Source: JAFGMQ01 sp036733345
GTDB taxonomy: Bacteria > Desulfobacterota > DSM-4660 > Desulfatiglandales > Desulfatiglandaceae
Length of the DNA stretch: 5,905 nucleotides
Direction: 5' to 3'
Assembly: GCA_036733345.1 (NCBI GenBank)
Contig: DAINAR010000104.1
Location: 1-5,905, forward strand
Below are positions 1-5,524 of the stretch, one piece after another; positions within the stretch are counted from its first letter, which is position 1, and the number at the start of each line of letters is the position of its first letter. The notes beneath the pieces were generated by a model. It had not been told where the DNA came from and ran no database searches. It was given only the letters and a program-made list of their open reading frames with translations. The position numbers were made by a program, and so were the translations under genes.

Positions 1-55
1 TAGCAGCACACGCGATTTCCAGTCGCGCTCCTTCGGCCAGCTCGGACATCTCTCC
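1..55 (-). tRNA. tRNA-Ser (anticodon GGA), 3' part beyond the window
   Basis: Read on the minus strand, the gene starts at 55 with a GGAGAGA acceptor strand and TG at positions 8-9. A D-arm of the serine type (TCCGAG...GGCCGAAGGAG) follows. The anticodon arm is a perfect 5-bp stem, CGCGA (27-23) with TCGCG (15-11), around the loop CTGGAAA, which places anticodon GGA at 20-18 and so reads UCC and UCU codons. The beginning of the variable arm (TGTGCTGCTA) reaches the window edge. The long variable arm, T-arm, acceptor 3' strand and CCA lie outside, so the gene is incomplete here only because the window ends. It is transcribed in the same direction as thyX and begins about 85 bases beyond the thyX stop. 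I could not recognise a convincing promoter in that gap. Confidence 0.87.
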
Positions 56-140
56 ACAAACGCACTTAAGCCGTTTCCAATCAACTATTAGCAAAATAGA
101 TTACAGAAGAAAAGTGAATTTATGCGATTATCAAAGAAAT
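56..140. other. Short thyX-tRNA intergenic gap, nothing recognised
   Basis: This 85-base AT-rich gap lies between the thyX stop and the tRNA-Ser start. I see no stem followed by a T-tract on the minus strand, so no intrinsic terminator for thyX is evident, and no clear -35/-10 pair for the tRNA. Read-through from thyX into the tRNA is therefore possible but not shown. Confidence 0.4.
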
Positions 141-923
141 TTATATTAGTAAATGCTTTTTCAATGGATTAACTGCCGCCCCATTTTTCACATCCCTCAT
201 TACCTCTTCCTTCAACGGATATCTTCTGCAGCTGAATTTCGCTCCTTCCGGACAATAGCCCAAAGCAACACACTTTGCCCCGGAATTATTAAACACGGCC
301 GGCAATTCCTGCCTGCATATCCTGAGCATCTCTTCAGCAAGTCTCCTGATCTCCCACTGCGCCCGGGAACAACAACGTTCTTTGAAAAAATGTATCAATT
401 CACGGCAGTTCATTGTCACTACAATTTTTGTCTCTGCTCCCTGGGGCAGGACAAACCGCGCATCCTGGTTTGCACTTTCTCCCTTTTTACCCTTCCTGTC
501 AAACGCTTTTAAAAGCCTGTTATAGCTTTCCTGAATCTGCCGCATGGCATTTATATATTCTTCTTTCATTTCTTCGTCCGCTTCTATGGACGGCGGGATA
601 ATATAATCAAAATCCGATTCCTTCACGTAACGCTGGCTCTGCTGGGAATAAGAAGCCAGTCTATGCCTTACCAGCTGGTGCGTCAGTGCGCGGGATACCC
701 CCTCTATGGCAAAGGTAAACTTGACATGTTCGAGGGGGCTTTCATGTCCGGAAGAAATTACCTGCCTTACAAATTCTTCCTGCCTGGATATAGATTGAGA
801 TTTATCACTGAATATCTGTCCGGCAAATGCAGCAGAATAACACTGCCTGCATGCTGAATAAATAAGCGACAGGGCATTGTTTGATACTTCTATAAGCTCC
901 ACATTTAGGCTGGCAACAGTCAT
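141..923 (-). CDS. thyX: Flavin-dependent thymidylate synthase ThyX
   Basis: Cytoplasmic FAD enzyme that methylates dUMP to dTMP using methylenetetrahydrofolate, with NAD(P)H as reductant; it replaces ThyA in organisms that lack it. The 260-residue length fits the family. The diagnostic ThyX motif RHR-x7-S is present as RHRLASYSQQSQRY (residues 86-99, with S96 the conserved serine). Other family signatures are GHESPLEH (59-66), the NQDARFVLP segment (152-160) and MNCRELIHFF...R..AQWEIR (171-193), which form the FAD/dUMP site. The C-terminus carries a cysteine-containing GYCPEG...C segment (222-232) found in a subset of ThyX proteins. The start at 923 is supported by GGGAGA on the minus strand (934-929), five bases upstream. 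It stands alone apart from the downstream tRNA. Function is assigned from family knowledge, and all key motifs are intact. Confidence 0.97.
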   Translation of the reverse strand: MTVASLNVELIEVSNNALSLIYSACRQCYSAAFAGQIFSDKSQSISRQEEFVRQVISSGHESPLEHVKFTFAIEGVSRALTHQLVRHRLASYSQQSQRYVKESDFDYIIPPSIEADEEMKEEYINAMRQIQESYNRLLKAFDRKGKKGESANQDARFVLPQGAETKIVVTMNCRELIHFFKERCCSRAQWEIRRLAEEMLRICRQELPAVFNNSGAKCVALGYCPEGAKFSCRRYPLKEEVMRDVKNGAAVNPLKKHLLI

Positions 924-928
924 TTTTA

Positions 929-934
929 TCTCCC
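929..934 (-). promoter_or_regulatory. Ribosome binding site of thyX
   Basis: GGGAGA on the minus strand lies five bases before the ATG at 923. It fixes the thyX start, since no better start with a Shine-Dalgarno sequence lies nearby. Confidence 0.7.
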
Positions 935-1022
935 TTTTTTCCTCTTATCCAAACTGATTTTGCAGGTTTCTTTATTCTAACATATTTCCTTCTGCCCTCA
1001 GCAAGAAACTTTTCATCTCCTC

Positions 1023-1254
1023 TTACAGAATGGGGTATTCAAGTTCAGCTTTTGACCTCAATGCGGACTCTAATTCTGCAAATATAAAACCAAAAGTGAT
1101 TGTTTTTGGCCATTTTATTGAGATAAGAGTTTCATCTATAGTTTTGGCCTGTTTCAGTTCTTTCAGCCTTTCACGATATTCATCATGGCGCTTTCTTCCA
1201 ACTTCGTAAAGTTCCCGAATTTCGAAATTTGCACTGCCAAGAACTACTGCGGGG
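1023..1254 (-). pseudogene. 5'-truncated gene remnant, unidentified
   Basis: A minus-strand reading frame runs from the GGGGTCAGACCCC palindrome to a TAA at 1025-1023, about 75 codons from the GCA at 1250. The translation looks like real protein: a charged, helix-prone stretch (ELYEVGRKRHDEYRERLKEL, residues 13-32), then a more hydrophobic part (TITFGFIFAELESAL), ending LEYPIL. It contains no Met, no GTG or TTG start, and a TAG stop in frame just upstream beyond the palindrome. It is therefore best read as the C-terminal end of a gene whose front was removed when the IS21 sequence or the palindrome arrived. I do not recognise the family. It cannot be the other half of the remnant at 2222-2485, which lies on the opposite strand. 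It could also be a chance open frame, but the residue composition argues against that. Confidence 0.45.
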
Positions 1255-1263
1255 TCAGACCCC
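1251..1263. repeat. Perfect 13-base palindrome GGGGTCAGACCCC at the left edge of the IS remnant
   Basis: The six-base arms GGGGTC and GACCCC surround a single A. The motif sits exactly where recognisable istA coding sequence begins on the plus strand and where the minus-strand gene remnant ends. From general familiarity, GGGGTCAGACCCC-like palindromes occur as dispersed REP-type elements mobilised by IS200-like (Y1) transposases in many environmental bacteria; that it is one here is inference. It may mark the breakpoint at which the IS21 copy lost its left part. Confidence 0.55.
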
Positions 1264-1440
1264 TATGTTTCTCCCTATAAAAGCATCCAGGCCATCCTTA
1301 AAAAGGGTCTCGACAAGCTGCCCGTCCTAAAAGAGGAACCGCGACAGTCCTCTTTTATTACCCACTCTAATATCAGAGGTCCTCAATATTATCAAACTAA
1401 TGAAGGAGAAAATAATTATGCTGATTCATCCGATTATTGA
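1258..1440 (+). pseudogene. istA: IstA transposase, C-terminal fragment (IS21 family)
   Basis: IstA is the DDE transposase of IS21 elements. Only the last 60 codons remain, starting close to the palindrome at 1251-1263. The translation contains SPYKSIQAILKKGLDKLP (residues 5-22), which matches the typical 'sILkkGLDrlp' region. It also has THSNIRGPQYY (residues 36-46), the 'H-x-NIRG-x-YY' signature that closes many IstA proteins. The frame stops at TGA 1438-1440, overlapping the istB start at 1418. The catalytic DDE domain and the helix-turn-helix are absent, so this is a non-functional remnant. Identification rests on family motifs remembered, not on a search. Confidence 0.85.
1403..1410 (+). 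promoter_or_regulatory. Ribosome binding site of istB
   Basis: AAGGAGAA lies seven bases before the ATG at 1418, inside the istA coding end. It supports 1418 as the original istB start and coupling to istA translation. Confidence 0.6.
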
Positions 1441-2167
1441 TCAACTTAAATCCTTAAGATTAAGCGGCATGGTCATAACCCTCGAAGAGCAGATGCAGAT
1501 GCCTGACATGGAATCTCTTTCCTTTGAAGAGCACCTGGGTCTTATGGTAGACAGGTAGGCCAACTACAGAGAAAACCGGAAGCTCAAAACACGTCTCAAA
1601 AAGGCAAAGCTCAAACAAAATGCCTGTATAGAGGATATTGATTTCCGTCACCCAAGGGGTCTGGATAAGTCCCTAATGTCCAAACTGTTTTCATGCGACT
1701 GGATAAAAAATGCAAATAATCTGATTATCACCGGTCCAACCGGTACCGGCAAAACCTATATTGCCTGTACCATTGCTCAGAAAGCATGCAGGTAAGGATA
1801 TACTGTCCAATATATCCGGATACCCAGGATCTTCCATGAACTCCATATTGCTAAAGGTGATGGGAGATACGGGAAGATCCTTAAAGACTATGCAAAAACC
1901 AAACTACTAATTTTTGATGACTGGGGTCTTGCTAAAATGACTGATGAAAGCAGGCATGACCTCTTGGAGATACTGGAGGACAGAAACTCTCTTTCCTCCA
2001 CTCTGGTCACAAGCCAGTTCCCTGTTGATGCATGGCATGAGGTTATAGGAGATCCAACTCTCGCTGATGCCATCCTGGACAGGCTGGTTCATTCTGCTTA
2101 TAAGATAGACTTGAAAGGAAAATCCATGAGAAAGAAAAAGCCTACATTGACTAAATCTGAAAATTAG
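1418..2167 (+). pseudogene. istB: IstB transposition helper ATPase, inactivated by two in-frame stops
   Basis: IstB is the AAA+ ATPase (DnaC-like) that assists IstA in IS21 transposition. A single frame of about 249 codons, the normal IstB length, runs from ATG 1418 to TAG 2165. It is interrupted by TAG at 1556-1558 (within MVDR-stop-ANYRENRKL) and TAA at 1793-1795 (within KACR-stop-GYTVQY). No frameshift is visible. Around the stops the protein is well conserved: an N-terminal helix region (LKSLRLSGM), Walker A GPTGTGKT, Walker B LLIFDDWG, sensor region STLVTSQFPVDAWHE, and the closing DPTLADAILDRLVH...LKGKSMRK block. The first stop falls where homologues often carry Trp (TGG to TAG). The second replaces a residue commonly Gln or Lys. 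The distal 76 codons from Met 1937 remain open but lack both Walker motifs. Confidence 0.95.
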
Positions 2168-2178
2168 GTAAATTTGCT

Positions 2179-2190
2179 GACGTTGGCGTC
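2179..2190 (+). other. Weak hairpin and T-rich tract after istB
   Basis: GACG-TTGG-CGTC forms a four-base-pair stem 11 bases after the istB stop, followed by a T-rich run (about 2195-2220). The stem is too short and too far from the T-run to be called a terminator with confidence. The T-rich tract is where IS sequence gives way to the next gene fragment. Confidence 0.2.
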
Positions 2191-2221
2191 TTACGTTTTA
2201 TCTTTTTGTTATTTTTTTTAG

Positions 2222-2485
2222 CTGCGCTATCCGTTTTATAATGGAATCAGCGTCCGGATATCTCTGGATTTACCATCCCGATTCCGTGGAATACACAAAA
2301 AAGCTAAATTTTTGTTTCCAGATATACCAGAAGGCACCTACGTTATTGTACACGAAATTGGAGGTGTCTCTCAAATTTCAAATCTTACTGAAATTAAGCA
2401 AGGCAACCAATCAATTTCTGCAATAGAAGTCAATAAAGGTCAATCGTTAGACATTGGCACTTTAAGAGTTCTTGTTAAAAACTAA
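2222..2485 (+). pseudogene. 3' fragment of a beta-rich, probably envelope-associated protein
   Basis: A frame opens after a TAG at 2219 and ends at TAA 2483-2485, giving 87 codons with no Met, GTG or TTG start. Its second half reads as genuine protein: LFPDIPEGTYVIVHEIGG, then alternating polar and hydrophobic residues, ending GQSLDIGTLRVLVKN. The 'IPEGTY-x-V' turn followed by beta strands and a closing 'G-x-L-x-V' strand resembles carboxypeptidase-regulatory-like or other Ig-like beta-sandwich domains; this is inference from pattern only. The missing start and the adjacent IS21 debris suggest that the 5' part was removed during insertion or deletion. An overlapping frame with ATG at 2241 gives a less protein-like translation and is probably a shadow. 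Lying just before the TPR lipoprotein, it may once have been its neighbour. Confidence 0.55.
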
Positions 2486-2517
2486 AGCTTTTACTATTTA
2501 GAGGTTTATGGCACCAA

Positions 2518-2547
2518 TTGGCTTGATTTTATGATGGATGTTATATA
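2518..2547 (+). promoter_or_regulatory. Possible weak promoter for the TPR lipoprotein
   Basis: TTGGCT (2518-2523) is followed after 18 bases by TATATA (2542-2547), which also reads TATAAC two bases later. Both boxes match a sigma-70 type only partly. This is the best candidate in the 148-base gap before the lipoprotein gene, and it lies directly upstream of the inverted repeat at 2550-2568. Confidence 0.25.
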
Positions 2548-2549
2548 AC

Positions 2550-2568
2550 GTCACATATTTACTGTGAC
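2550..2568. promoter_or_regulatory. Inverted repeat GTCACA-N7-TGTGAC upstream of the lipoprotein gene
   Basis: Perfect six-base arms (2550-2555 and 2563-2568) are separated by seven bases, beginning three bases after a possible -10 box and 65 bases before the first ATG. It could be an operator for a dimeric regulator or a small leader hairpin. The arms are in the reverse order of a CRP/FNR site (TGTGA...TCACA), so it should not be called a CRP site. Confidence 0.35.
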
Positions 2569-2628
2569 CTGGCTTACAATGCCAAGGAGATCTTTTTTGT
2601 AAACTGAAAATCAGGATTTTTAATCTCT

Positions 2629-2633
2629 GGGGG
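2629..2633 (+). promoter_or_regulatory. Shine-Dalgarno GGGGG that argues for start at 2640
   Basis: The G-run lies directly against ATG 2634 (zero spacing) but six bases before ATG 2640, and 12 before ATG 2646. Normal spacing favours 2640, which gives the signal peptide MRMRIKSILL and shortens the protein by two residues. Confidence 0.55.
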
Positions 2634-4358
2634 ATGAATATGAGAATGAGAATCAAATCTATATTGTTAATCCTTTTGATAGTTTCGGCATGTGCAACAC
2701 AGCAAACTCCCAAGCAATTTAGGCACCGCCATCATTCAGCGACATTACCAAAGGATAAAGTCGCATTTTTAGTATTATACCACGTTATATTAAATACAGT
2801 CGATGGGAAATATTTTACAAAAAATTGTGGCCATATTGAGTTCTTACCGGGTTCTTATAATATGAGCTTTTATATGGGTGATACAGTCATTGGCAACTAT
2901 AAATATTCCTCAAAAATTCCTGTCAATATGAATGTAACTTTGGAAGAGGGTCGCATTTATCAGGCCTCAAGGGTAATAAAAGATGTAAAACATGGAACAT
3001 TCAACTGGGATATAGAGATAACTGATATAACGGATGAAGAAGAGGTTCAAAAAGGGTTTTCATACAAAGACTCCGAACCTGTTTTAAGTGATGTTGAAGT
3101 TTTAAATAATAGAGCAAGAGCGTATAACAATATAAACAGGCGTGAAGAGGCTATTGCTGATCTCGATAAATCGATTAAATTAGATCCCAACAACTCCAAA
3201 ACTTATGTTTTACGAAGCTTAGTGTACAATGATATGGGAAAGCATGAGAAAGCGATTACCGAAAGCAATAAAGCGGTTGAAATAAACCCTTTGAGCGCAA
3301 GCGCTTTTAATAACAGGGGTTATGCCTATCAACGCTTGGATATATATAGCCAGGCAATTTTAGATTATAACAGGGCGATAAAATTAGACGCGACGAACAG
3401 CCTTTACCGCTCAAATTTAGGATATACATATAAAGCCATAGGTAACTATGATGAAGCCATAAAACATTATAACCAAGCAATTAATATTGAGCCAAAGAAT
3501 TTCACATACACCAACTCCCTGGGGGATATATATCAATTGCTGGGTGATATGGAAAAAGCCTGTGAAGAGTGGAAAAAAGCACATGACATAAAATTTGGCA
3601 ACAGCACTGGGTATCTAATCTACTGCTATAGTGGGCCGGTATACAATGTGAGCAAATATTATTTAGACAGATTACCGGTTTCAGAAAAGAAATTCACAAA
3701 ACCCAAATCATCTAATCTTCAGGTGAATTTTAAAGACCAATCTCATCGTCTCTGGATTGATGATCAAAAATGGAATGTGAAAAAAAGGGAAATAACAGGT
3801 GCGACTGCTTTAGAGCTTTATAACAAATTAAATCAACCGATTGAAATAACACATACTAGGGGAGAAATTAGCGTATTTTTAGACACAAAAACTCCCCCGG
3901 TACCTTTAGCAGAGCTTAGAAACGATATGATGAACAACCTGACTACAAATTTGAAATTAAAGGATATCACTCTCGCTGAGGAGTTCAGGAATATCAATGG
4001 TAAGAAAATATTATCGCTTAATCTAACGGGCAGATCAAAGACAGTTAAATCAGGTAAAATTAAAATCGATGTCTATTTAAGCTATTCCAATATGGGAACG
4101 AACAGCCTGGTCCTGACTGCAGCTGAAGGCGTTTATAATGCAAATAAATCTGATGTTGATGATTTACTGAATGGATTGGTAACAACGCAAACAACATTGG
4201 CTAAATCGGAGGCCAATAAGAGTTCTCTTGATAAAAAAACACAGGCAAAGGAAGGAATTGAGAAAAAATTAGTGAAGCTTGATTCACTGCACAAGAAAGG
4301 ACTGCTGTCTAAGGAAGATTACGAGTATAATAAAAAAAAGATGATGAAAATTGAATAG
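2634..4358 (+). CDS. TPR-repeat lipoprotein with SHOCT-like C-terminus
   Basis: Predicted envelope lipoprotein of 574 residues, intact. Residues 1-20 are a lipoprotein signal (basic MRMRIK, hydrophobic SILLILLIV, lipobox VSAC with lipidated C20). Ala at +2 favours sorting to the outer membrane. Residues 40-135 form a beta-rich domain with the pattern 'VDGK...LPGSYNMSFY...EEGRIYQ...W', resembling PEGA-like lipoprotein domains. About 153-320 holds five TPR repeats of 34 residues, each ending in a 'A-I-x-L-D/E-P' type helix, a protein-binding scaffold. About 365-515 is an alpha/beta domain without a recognised family. Residues 541-574 (KKLVKLDSLHKKGLLSKEDYEYNKKK) match the SHOCT short C-terminal pattern. 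The GGGGG Shine-Dalgarno touches the first ATG (2634), so the ATG at 2640 (Met 3) is the likelier true start. No enzyme motif is visible; a scaffold or assembly role is inference. Confidence 0.93.
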   Translation: MNMRMRIKSILLILLIVSACATQQTPKQFRHRHHSATLPKDKVAFLVLYHVILNTVDGKYFTKNCGHIEFLPGSYNMSFYMGDTVIGNYKYSSKIPVNMNVTLEEGRIYQASRVIKDVKHGTFNWDIEITDITDEEEVQKGFSYKDSEPVLSDVEVLNNRARAYNNINRREEAIADLDKSIKLDPNNSKTYVLRSLVYNDMGKHEKAITESNKAVEINPLSASAFNNRGYAYQRLDIYSQAILDYNRAIKLDATNSLYRSNLGYTYKAIGNYDEAIKHYNQAINIEPKNFTYTNSLGDIYQLLGDMEKACEEWKKAHDIKFGNSTGYLIYCYSGPVYNVSKYYLDRLPVSEKKFTKPKSSNLQVNFKDQSHRLWIDDQKWNVKKREITGATALELYNKLNQPIEITHTRGEISVFLDTKTPPVPLAELRNDMMNNLTTNLKLKDITLAEEFRNINGKKILSLNLTGRSKTVKSGKIKIDVYLSYSNMGTNSLVLTAAEGVYNANKSDVDDLLNGLVTTQTTLAKSEANKSSLDKKTQAKEGIEKKLVKLDSLHKKGLLSKEDYEYNKKKMMKIE

Positions 4359-4436
4359 AATCTGCCAATTCGGTATCCATTGAAGAGAAAAAACCGATAA
4401 TTACTAATTGAAAGTCTCACGTTAAAATCTCTTGAC

Positions 4437-4489
4437 AACACATCATCTTTAAGTTATCCAGATAAAGTCATGATCTTAATGTGTTTTTT
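4437..4489 (+). terminator. Possible intrinsic terminator of the TPR lipoprotein gene
   Basis: AACACAT (4437-4443) pairs with ATGTGTT (4479-4485), which runs straight into TTTT (4486-4489). The 35-base interior holds a second stem, CTTTA (4447-4451) with TAAAG (4463-4467). The outer stem is AT-rich and the loop long, so the stability is modest. It lies about 80 bases after the lipoprotein stop codon. Part of the left arm overlaps a TTGACA hexamer at 4432-4437. Confidence 0.45.
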
Positions 4490-4521
4490 CTCGTGAATGG
4501 CCGTAACCAGGGGGGAGGATT

Positions 4522-4596
4522 ATGGTCTTATCATCAAAGCCCTGTTTCTCACAACGAGAGACCGGGCTTTTGTGTTTAATGAGAGAGTTGGTATAG
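4522..4596 (+). CDS. Possible 24-residue leader peptide
   Basis: An ATG at 4522 preceded by a very strong Shine-Dalgarno (GGGGGGAGGA, 4510-4519) opens a 24-codon frame, beginning MVLSSKPCFSQRETG and ending at TAG 4594-4596. The whole hairpin at 4536-4570 lies inside it, so a translating ribosome would melt that hairpin. This is the geometry of a leader-peptide attenuator for the IPTL-CTERM gene downstream, but no diagnostic run of one amino acid is present. It may instead be an accidental frame, with the G-run serving an RNA structure. Resemblance to a known leader peptide was not recognised. Confidence 0.28.
   Translation: MVLSSKPCFSQRETGLLCLMRELV
4536..4571 (+). terminator. Strong hairpin with short T-run before the IPTL-CTERM gene (terminator or attenuator)
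   Basis: AAAGCCC (4536-4542) pairs with GGGCTTT (4564-4570). The stem continues inward past one mismatch with GTTTCTC (4544-4550) against GAGAGAC (4556-4562, one G-T wobble), closing on the five-base loop ACAAC. The right arm ends in TTTT. Being about 14 base pairs long, it is more stable than the hairpin at 4437. It can serve as a second terminator after the lipoprotein gene or as an attenuator in the leader of the next gene. Confidence 0.6.
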
Positions 4597-4602
4597 CCGG
4601 AT

Positions 4603-4611
4603 TGCTATAAG
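4603..4611 (+). promoter_or_regulatory. Possible extended -10 promoter of the IPTL-CTERM gene
   Basis: TG-C-TATAAG resembles an extended -10 element (TGnTATAAT, five of six in the hexamer) and would start transcription near 4618, about 55 bases before the ATG. No good -35 box sits at the right distance. The same bases form the right half of a small hairpin, TATAGC (4592-4597) with GCTATA (4604-4609), so the match may have a structural explanation. Confidence 0.3.
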
Positions 4612-4655
4612 AGGTTTTATGCAAAGTAAGCGGTATTTGTCAATAAGCAACCGTT

Positions 4656-4665
4656 GGGAAGGGGG
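4656..4665 (+). promoter_or_regulatory. Ribosome binding site deciding the IPTL-CTERM start
   Basis: GGGAAGGGGG lies seven bases before the ATG at 4673. An upstream in-frame ATG at 4619 would add 18 residues ahead of a normal signal peptide and has only a weak AGAGG before it, so 4673 is preferred. Confidence 0.7.
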
Positions 4666-4672
4666 TAGAACC

Positions 4673-5497
4673 ATGAAATTACGTCCGTGTATGATATTTT
4701 GTATGTTGATATTCTTGGTATCTTGGATGTGGCCGTGTATAGTAATGGCGGAATCCACCGACGCGGAGATACAAGCTGAATTGCGGGCCGCGGCATCCCA
4801 GTCGTCAGCGAAAGATTTTACGACAATGACTCGCAAAGTCACAGAGCTTCCCACGCCGGGTACCGTGCTCTATTCCACCGATTTTGAAACCAACAATGGG
4901 GGTATGACAGGCAACCTCGACTGGGAGTGGGGCGCCTATAGTTGGATTGGAGGTAATTGTTACAGCACACTTGCTCAGCCACCTTCAGCCCATTCCGGCA
5001 CGAATATGTGGGGGACGAAGCTCAACACGTGCTACACCGACTTGGGAAACAATGCAGGTTTCGATACCTGTAACAACGCTAACAAAGACGATGACAGTAT
5101 CCTATCGTTTACGATTGATCTGACAGGCAAGACCGATGCCCAACTGCTCTGGTGGGAGTGGTATGATCTTTTCAGCGGTTGGGATTGGGCTGAGGTCTAT
5201 GTTAATGGGGTAGTCGTTTTTCAGCATTGTTATAGTTCCTATGCAGCACCCACCTCTTGGGTGGAGCAAATCGTTGACTTGACCCCCTTTGTCGGGGGAG
5301 TAGCAACTATCGAGTTTCACATGATGGCTTCCACCGTGGTCAACAAAGCTGGATGGTATATCGATGACATAAGAGTTGTTACCTCATCCTCGTCGTCTAT
5401 CCCTGCTCTTTCCGAAGGGGGCATGATCATTTTTGCCCTGCTGATGGCCGGTGTGGCAATTGTGATCTTGAGAAAAAGAAGAAATGTGACGGCATAA
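4673..5497 (+). CDS. Secreted jelly-roll protein with IPTL-CTERM-type sorting signal
   Basis: Exported surface protein of 274 residues. Residues 1-26 are a Sec signal peptide (MKLRPC, hydrophobic core, cleavage after VMA). About 63-236 looks like a MAM/CUB-like beta jelly roll of the type found at the C-terminus of secreted peptidases: it opens YSTDFE and closes GWYIDDIRVV, with aromatic strands LLWWEWYD and a DWAEVYVNG strand. Four cysteines (96, 120, 133, 186) could make two disulfides. A Ser linker (SSSSS, 238-242) leads to IPALSEGG (243-250), a 16-residue membrane span and RKRR, the tripartite layout of IPTL-CTERM proteins processed by exosortase H. The family consensus is IPTLSEWG, so Thr is Ala and the Trp is Gly here. 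No peptidase or glycosidase domain is present; binding or adhesion is inference. The start is set by the Shine-Dalgarno at 4656-4665. A strong terminator follows. Confidence 0.92.
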   Translation: MKLRPCMIFCMLIFLVSWMWPCIVMAESTDAEIQAELRAAASQSSAKDFTTMTRKVTELPTPGTVLYSTDFETNNGGMTGNLDWEWGAYSWIGGNCYSTLAQPPSAHSGTNMWGTKLNTCYTDLGNNAGFDTCNNANKDDDSILSFTIDLTGKTDAQLLWWEWYDLFSGWDWAEVYVNGVVVFQHCYSSYAAPTSWVEQIVDLTPFVGGVATIEFHMMASTVVNKAGWYIDDIRVVTSSSSSIPALSEGGMIIFALLMAGVAIVILRKRRNVTA

Positions 5498-5524
5498 GAA
5501 AAAAACGGTAAACAGTCAAGCTCG

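Larger units (their letters stand above)
1258..2167 (+). mobile_element. Decayed IS21-family insertion sequence (3' end of istA plus dead istB)
   Basis: The end of istA overlaps the start of istB by 23 bases, the usual IS21 arrangement. Everything of istA upstream of its last 60 codons is missing, together with the left terminal repeat. Downstream of istB I find no recognisable terminal inverted repeat, and the sequence runs through a T-rich stretch (about 2191-2220) into a fragment of an unrelated gene. The copy cannot transpose on its own, since it lacks the IstA DDE transposase and has a broken IstB. The true right boundary may lie anywhere between 2168 and about 2221. Confidence 0.88.

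Noticed and set aside
153..857. Three plus-strand open frames (153-512, 413-601, 663-857)
   Set aside because: They lie antisense to thyX, whose motifs and length are unambiguous, and their translations show no protein-like features.
1460..2092. Minus-strand open frames across the IS region (1460-1651, 1888-2073, 1907-2092)
   Set aside because: They are shadows of the istB pseudogene, which accounts for this sequence on the plus strand with clear Walker and C-terminal motifs.
1937..2167. A separate 76-residue gene starting at Met 1937
   Set aside because: It is the distal part of istB in the same frame, lacking both Walker motifs and any Shine-Dalgarno of its own.
2241..2426. 61-codon frame starting at ATG 2241
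   Set aside because: No Shine-Dalgarno precedes it and its translation is less protein-like than the overlapping frame 2222-2485.
2498..2713. Minus-strand frame of 71 codons over the lipoprotein start
   Set aside because: It overlaps the signal peptide region of the lipoprotein on the other strand and shows no supporting signal.
4432..4460. TTGACA (4432-4437) as the -35 box of a promoter
   Set aside because: The hexamer is perfect, but at 17 bases the -10 is only TATCCA (three of six), and the site overlaps the left arm of the possible terminator hairpin. It is noted but not called.
4497..4610. Cyclic-di-GMP (GEMM) or other known riboswitch before the IPTL-CTERM gene
   Set aside because: The conserved GEMM core segments are not present and no other known riboswitch consensus could be matched by eye.
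4576..4854. Minus-strand frame of 92 codons over the IPTL-CTERM start
   Set aside because: It is antisense to a well supported signal peptide and ribosome binding site. The same applies to the minus-strand frame at 5102-5320, which is antisense to the jelly-roll domain.
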